From NCBI GenBank assembly GCA_033297075.1, contig MU858075.1, positions 233,463-297,462 of the forward strand: a stretch of 64,000 nucleotides of DNA. Direction: 5' to 3'. The notes under the pieces were generated by a model. That model saw only the letters and a list, made by a program, of their open reading frames with translations. It was not told the origin of the DNA and searched no databases. This DNA is from Rhypophila decipiens. Its lineage: Eukaryota > Ascomycota > Sordariomycetes > Sordariales > Naviculisporaceae. A program made the position numbers and the translations under genes. Positions 58,120-64,000 of the stretch are shown here, one piece after another. The stretch's first letter is position 1, and every line of letters starts with the position of its first letter.

Positions 58120-61100
58120 TTGGCTGTTGGCAGCATCATTATCATCATGATGGATGATTCGCATTCTACTCGGGCATCTTTAGGTGTGTGTCCAAGAGGT
58201 AGAGCACAACCAACCACAACACAGGCCTTGCAATGGCGGCCTCACAGCGAAGCTACATCGTTATATTTCCTTTTTATTATATCACTACATGTACCCCTAG
58301 ACGACACGAGTCACATCTTCTTCTCCATGTACACCAGCGTTCGTTATTACCAATTTTCTTTTTTAGTCTGAGGCTGGGCGGAGCATCGACAGCTCTAGAA
58401 CTTGTTCAGTGGGAATGCCCGTGATAGCGAAGCTCGGGGAGCGTGTTGTTGCTCTCCCAGTCACGGTATGAAAACGACAAGAATAGACTCAATAGAGTGT
58501 TTTTGACATTCCTCGTGTTCTATCTGCTGATCCTGCTGGATGGTATCCCCGGCGGCAGGCATGATGGAATCGTGAGAGAGCTGAAGTGCTATTCTAGGAT
58601 ATCGCCAGACGCGCCTGCCGCGGTGAATTACCGTATCACTGGCAGTCCCAAGTCCGAATGGTTTCGGGCATGTTGTCAGTCTTGGCTGGGCCCAAGTGTC
58701 CTGTTTCATCTACGTAGTGTCTCTTGGGACGGAATTAGACTAATCCAGGTCTCTGTAGGCACCTGGACTGGTCTGCCTGCTCTTGTATCATCCAGGTACC
58801 CGGTATCATTGTGCCGATATGGGCGTGCGTTCAAGATGAGATGCCTGCCCAAGACAAGCCAAACTCGACATGCCACTGATCCGTTGGTAATGTACATACG
58901 GTACTTGCCTTGTGAACGACTGGCTTGCCCAGGTCGGGCCGGCATGTACGTCCTCAAGCGATGTTACAGTCCCGGCCTGTCACAGCGTTTCCATTTTCTT
59001 TCGATTGCCTGCCGGCAAGGACCGGTGTAGCGTCGGGTGTTCTCATACATCCATATCCTCGGGGCAGGCAATCTGGCCGAGTGGAAGGAAGCTACGCTCG
59101 TGATAATTGGAACGGCCAAGACGTGGTATTCGCAGTGAGAGAGTGCTCCATCTTGACCTCGATGTGGACAACTTCGGCCGAGTGGCAGGTGAACATGAAA
59201 GATCAGAGCTTCCGGATGTGGAAGTATCTGATCTATCTGTTATTACTTGGCTGAAAGATGACTCGGAGGGAGCATCGGGCTTCATGAGGGCGGTGTAATA
59301 CGGGAAGGAGCGGTCAAGGGATGACATGATGAAGTTGCCCAGCATGCCCGAGTAGAGTGTATTATGCCAAGCAAGCAAACAAACGGACAGGGCGATTCTC
59401 GAAGGTTGGACCGTTGGAAACACTTCCATGGAGACCTTATGACAAGTAGGTCGATGCAACGGGCCACCCTCTATCGGAAGAATCTGCGTCGTGGGGGTTG
59501 TTCCTTGTGCCAATGATGACTACAGCTAGACCATCTCACATTACATTGCATGTAAGCCACGGTTTTCACATCCGTCTTTCAACGGAACTGAAACTGCTTT
59601 TCGATTCTCGTTGAGTGAATCGTGTATGCCCATCCCTCTGGAGGAAGTGACCAACAAGTCTCTCCACCAACATCAAATGCGCCATGAAGAATGGACGTTT
59701 GAGAAGGAAGCCTGCCGCTCCGAGATGATTCATGGCCCGCACCTTCCTCCAAGTCCAGGAGAATTCTATCACTTCGAATGCGGTCCGTTTCGTTATGATT
59801 GGAGAATGTCATTCTCGTTGCCCACCCTTATTTTCTCGCCAACGGCCAGTCGGTGGCCGATTTAAGCTCAACAAGCCACCCATTACACAGCAGTACCTCC
59901 GCAGAGATTCCGCAAGCTCACGCGGTGATCCGTCAATACCCCTGCATGCAGATATGATGCATTGGCAGACCTGTCACAGACAAGTCAGATTATTTCATTC
60001 ATATGGGATACTGCCTCAACCTGCATACTAGCTGTATCTGGCTCGAAATCCCACGTGTTCAAGTATAGATTTTTAGGAATAATTGTATCACGGCGTCGAG
60101 GTCATCGCTTCATGAGACTTGATCCGACTGGCTCGTTGATCTTGCAATCCCGCGGCCTTTTCACAAGCCGTCATCTTTAGATTTCCACACATCGCCTCGA
60201 CTAACACAGCTCAGCAGATGAGAATAGCATGCTTCATGAATGAGAAATTGTACCGAACCGGAGCTCAAATGACTTGCAACTGATTATTCCCAGATACGGA
60301 TCGTACAGTGTTTCCTGTTTGAATGTTTCAAGCACCAAGCCGCCAACTCGCATATGAAGCGGACAACAAGTACCAACAAGTTATGAGTGGAGCTGCTTGG
60401 GACACCAATGGCAAGCTTTCTCCAGTAGGAACAGTTCAGATGCGTCTTTCAGTTTCTTATCGATCACTGGTGGTGTGGTTACCAGTGGAACGGAATGTCA
60501 AGGGGCTTACGACTGTAGTGGAAGAGGTCATTCCTGCCCTCATTGTCTGTACCTACATGGTACTTACACGGATTAAGCAAGGTATGTATCATCGCAGATG
60601 CAACAGTGAAAATTGTCCGGTTAGCAGACGCATCATTTGACTAGGGCCAGCAACCAACTCTGCCTTACCAGGCCGTAAAAGATGTTCATGCAGCTTCCCG
60701 AGATGCAGGACTGGTTTGCTTCGAGGCACGCAAGGATGGAATACAGAAGTAGCAAACAGGGACAAATTACCGCGGTACGCGGTCATGGCTCTCTTCGACC
60801 TGCTCATGACATGTCCCACTAAATGAGTACTCGTCAATCGAGATTTTTGGACTTGATTCAGAGGTCCTCAGAGGGACTTGCCTGTACATCGATCGGACTG
60901 ACTCTCGGACTCCAAACACCAACATTTTAGAATTTGATCGAGACCAAGGGATGGGTAAGAGGTAAAGAGGAGGAAGACGGTCGGTCGAGTCCTCATCTGA
61001 CACGTACTGGTCCTGTTCCTTCTATTCCGTGACCTTCCCGACTCCATGATTTGCCGATCCAAGGTATTTTGATACCAAACCACTACGGCGTTTTTCGCAT

Positions 61101-61381
61101 CCAGACTCGGTACAGAAACAAGCATGCGTATCATTCATACCTTCCGCTCGCCGACTTTTCGTCCGAAAAACACCCGCGGCGGTCTGTTGGTTCCTTCCGT
61201 CTTATATAAGAATGACGGAAAATTTCCATTCAATTCTTCAATTCCTTGTCGCGCCAACAGTGGATGACAACTATCCACACCAACATCTCAACATACATTA
61301 GTCTTGTCGCAGGAAGGAGCTTACAACAGCAGTTCGAGACCGACTGATCACCTTAGTTTCAAAGCCATATTCGGATTAACC
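58120..61381. other. 3.3-kb intergenic stretch
   Basis: 3' flank of the golgin and upstream region of the dioxygenase. A 195-residue open frame at 58443-59030 starts at GTG and lacks support. A TATA element lies at 61203-61210. Nothing else recognised. Confidence 0.5.
61203..61210 (+). promoter_or_regulatory. TATA box of the dioxygenase gene
   Basis: TATATAAG, 172 bp before the ATG at 61382; a transcription start about 30-60 bp downstream would give a leader of about 110-140 bases. Confidence 0.5.
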
Positions 61382-63352
61382 ATGGAGCCCTCAGCCATTG
61401 CTCACGATCAACCTGCCATCTCCAACCCCAAAGAGCACGATGCCGATATGGAGCTTGACCCCTACAAGTACCAGTGTGGCTTTGGGAACCACCATGCCAC
61501 CGAGGCCATCCCCGGCTCTCTGCCCCGCCACGGAACCAATTTGCCTCAGAAATGTCCATATGGACTATACGCCGAGCATCTGAATGGGACTTCCTTCGTC
61601 TCCTCCAGGGATACAGTGTCCAATGTGTATGTATCGTTCGCAGCTGCAAAAGCTCCGAGACCCCTGTTCCTGATGTTCGTATGATGCAGCTGGATGTATC
61701 GGGAGCGGCCCGCAGCCGCTCATCGCGCCGTCTCACCGGTTAACGAGGCATACCAGGTACGTGCGGCGCTGGCGCAATATCCAGTCCGTGTCTTATTTTG
61801 ACTGCCTGCTTTGCTTCATACGGCTCTGAAAGTTAGTTGCTGACGGTCCTCATATGGATCTCTTAGATTCAAGCCAGCTTCCTGCCGATCAACCCCGACG
61901 TCTCTTTCACCCCCCTAGCGCATGCATGGGGCCCGTTAACGACCGAGCCATCGACCGATGTGGCCGCCGGCCTATCGCTCGATACTCAAGTGAAGAAGAC
62001 GACTTTTGTGCAGGGACTACGCACCATCGGAGGCCATGGGGACGCGACATTAAGAGAGGGTCTCGCCGTCCACCAATATGCCTTCAACGCAGACATGTGC
62101 CAACAAGCGTTTGCGAACCACGATGGAGAATTCTTGCTGGTTCCACAGAAAGGCACACTAAATATCAAGACCGAGATGGGAATGCTGCGTGTTAGACCTG
62201 GAATAATAGCTGTGCTGCCCGCGGGCATCCGATTCTCGATATCCCTTGTTCGCTCGAGCCACAAACATGCTGGCCAGCCAGAAGAAGAGTTGGAAGAGGC
62301 TCGCGGCTATGTGCTTGAGATATTCGGTTCGCATTATACCCTGCCCGAGCTCGGTGTTCTCGGCGCCAATGGCCTCGCCCATCTCCGCGACTTTGAGTAC
62401 CCCGTTGCAGCATTTGATTTCGTCTCCTCTTCGAAGCCATCATCCTCGCCCTGGAAGATTATTCTCAAGTTAGCCGGTCGCCTGAACTGCTACTCTCAGC
62501 CATACAGCCCCTTCAACGTCGTAGCTTGGCACGGTCGATATGCCCCTTATCGATATAACCTTTCGCACTTTGCCCATCTGACGGCCAACTCCGACCAGCT
62601 TGATCCCACAGCATACACGGTCCTGACAGCGCCGAGTAAATATCCTGGGGTAAGTCTTGTTGACTTTTGTATCTTTGGGGAAAAGTGGGCCGTTGTCAAG
62701 GATAGTTGGAGGATAGCATACTACCATCGCACCATGGCAACCGAGATCCTGGGGGTAATCAAGGGACTGTACTTGGGCAGTGTCAGACCCTTTGAGGAGG
62801 GTGGGTTGAGGTTCGAGCAAGCATACATGCCGCACGGCGAGACTTACGAGGCATGGAAAAGGGATCGAGAGGATTCCCACGAGCCTGGCATGGTAGGAAA
62901 GGATTCACTCGGTGAGTTGGGCTTTCATCTCATCCTCTGTCCATCACCCAACAATGGGCTGGGTAGTGCTGACACTGTCTTTCGACACCAAGGATTCATG
63001 TTCCACATCTCGTCCCATTTTGCGCTTACAAAATGGGCAATGGAGGATCACCCTGATATCAGACGTGAGTATCAACCCAAGCACGTCGCACACAGAACCG
63101 CACTCACGCGCACGCCACTTTACCGTGACAAGACAATGACGCTGATACTCTGTGATATGAATAGTCGAGCAACCCGGGCTATGGGACACCATGCGCAGCA
63201 ATCTGATGGATCACATCGACGAAATAAATGCGAACCTGAAAAAAGCGGGGATGCCAATCCTGGATGCTTCAGCGATGCAAGTAGTACCGTCGGCAGATAT
63301 GAAGCATCCGAAAAGATCGAATCTGCCGACCCCGCCACCCGCACCATTTTGA
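61382..63352 (+). CDS. Homogentisate 1,2-dioxygenase-like protein (divergent paralogue)
   Basis: Five exons (61382-61626, 61690-61756, 61867-62911, 62993-63064, 63165-63352) encode 538 residues, all junctions in phase. The family is clear from [41 protein letters not shown] and [10 protein letters not shown]. Homogentisate dioxygenase opens the ring of homogentisate in phenylalanine/tyrosine breakdown, using Fe(II). The predicted iron ligands are all present with human spacing (H391, E397, H427, matching H335, E341, H371 as I recall them). The position of the human active-site His292 is Gln here (Q348), and the usual FPPRW is FGEKW. The protein is about 90 residues longer than canonical enzymes, mostly at its two ends. 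It is probably a paralogue with a different substrate or a changed rate. No other tyrosine-catabolism gene is in view. Confidence 0.82.
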
Positions 63353-64000
63353 AGCCCAATTTTTGCCCAGGGGAATGTCTGATAATAAGTTATGGTGTGT
63401 AACTGTCATTTTCGTTGTGCAAGATGGCGCATAGTGTATTCGACGAGTGCTGGCGAGGCACACTGTCAAAGTCAACAATGGGATTCAGGGGTAAAAGTGG
63501 GGCCATGATCAACAGCACCTCGCCCTGCTGTGGTCTTTGAAATTGTTTTGTTCAGCTCACACGACAGAATGTCAGGGTTTCTAGTCTCTGTGTCATTGCC
63601 TTTGATAGCTTGGTCCATGTATGCTATTTACTATATATGCTATTTCATCCTATTTCTCGGTAATCATTGTTCTTCTTCCCGCCACTGCGCTGTCGGCCTT
63701 TAATGTATCATATCTCATATCGGCCACGGCCAAGCTCGTGGAACAAGGTGTGTCAGATCTCCCCAAAGCTGTGTCTATGGTATGTTAGCTGATTGTTCAA
63801 TGCCTATTACAAGTGCAGTTAAGGCATTTATTATAGTAAGTAGATGCATTTAAATCTGGGTTTATAAGCATTATAAGCTCCTCTCTAAGGCGTATATTTG
63901 TTCCTCTCTGTGACGAATCCACTAGTCTAGAACCCTACCACTAGGCTACGGACCCCCTTTCTTCAAAAGGATGTAGAATTTCAAGTCGAACGCCGACTTG
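63353..64000. other. 3' flank of the dioxygenase gene, window edge
   Basis: No gene seen. The last 100 bp are of interest: a minus-strand TAGCCTAGTGGTAG resembling a pol III A box (about 63935-63948), and a 7-bp inverted repeat CAAGTCG/CGACTTG at 63982-64000. Confidence 0.4.

Noticed and set aside
56353..58164. 603-residue minus-strand open frame, serine-rich
   Set aside because: Opposite the coiled-coil golgin; serine and leucine runs are the complement of Glu/Lys codons.
58443..59030. 195-residue plus-strand open frame
   Set aside because: Begins with GTG, no domain, no splice support; best explained as chance in intergenic DNA.
63905..63957. tRNA gene on the minus strand
   Set aside because: An A-box-like sequence is present, but the stems do not pair as a cloverleaf and the B box is missing or misplaced.

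Overview
This window is nuclear DNA from a filamentous ascomycete, most likely a Sordariomycete (inference). The genes are widely spaced and monocistronic, on both strands. Introns are short (about 50-110 bp, a few longer), with GTANGT-type donors and CTRAC-like branch sites. The gene set is typical of Pezizomycotina: AzgA purine permease, Lunapark, Tad2, a GRIP golgin, a BAR-SH3 adaptor and a ZGRF1-N/Mte1-like protein. No CRISPR array, rRNA, intact tRNA or complete transposon was recognised.

Layout. 0.4-4.3 kb: three small four-helix membrane proteins of one MARVEL-like family. Two are a tandem duplication on the minus strand; the third is divergently transcribed. 4.3-8.8 kb: no gene seen. 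8.8-10.8 kb: an unrecognised three-exon disordered protein. 11.6-12.6 kb: eight diverged copies of a 47-bp repeat. 13.3-15.0 kb (minus): BAR-SH3 adaptor. 16.4-20.2 kb (plus): large DUF2439/ZGRF1-N protein. 23.3-26.1 and 29.0-31.3 kb (plus): two neighbouring regulator-like genes. Each has a three-cysteine half zinc cluster near the N-terminus and hydrophobic segments near the C-terminus. 31.8-32.2 kb: an old tandem duplication. 33.0-35.4 kb: tRNA adenosine deaminase Tad2. 35.4-40.4 kb: a 5-kb stretch with no gene seen. 40.4-42.4 kb: AzgA-type purine permease. 43.5-44.9 kb: a protein with two GFA/CENP-V zinc domains. 46.2-48.7 and 50.3-51.5 kb (minus): two unrecognised disordered proteins. 52.2-53.5 kb (minus) and 54.5-58.1 kb (plus): Lunapark and a GRIP golgin, divergent from one intergenic region. 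61.4-63.4 kb: a homogentisate 1,2-dioxygenase-like enzyme.

The genes form no obvious biosynthetic cluster or operon-like unit. Several act on membranes (MARVEL-like proteins, BAR-SH3, Lunapark, golgin), but only Lunapark and the golgin could share a promoter region. The observations most worth following up are: the two adjacent half-zinc-cluster proteins with candidate membrane anchors; the dioxygenase paralogue that keeps all iron ligands but has Gln where the canonical enzyme has an active-site His; the MARVEL-like pair whose promoter and C-terminal tail are conserved while the membrane core has diverged; and the irregular 47-bp repeat array.
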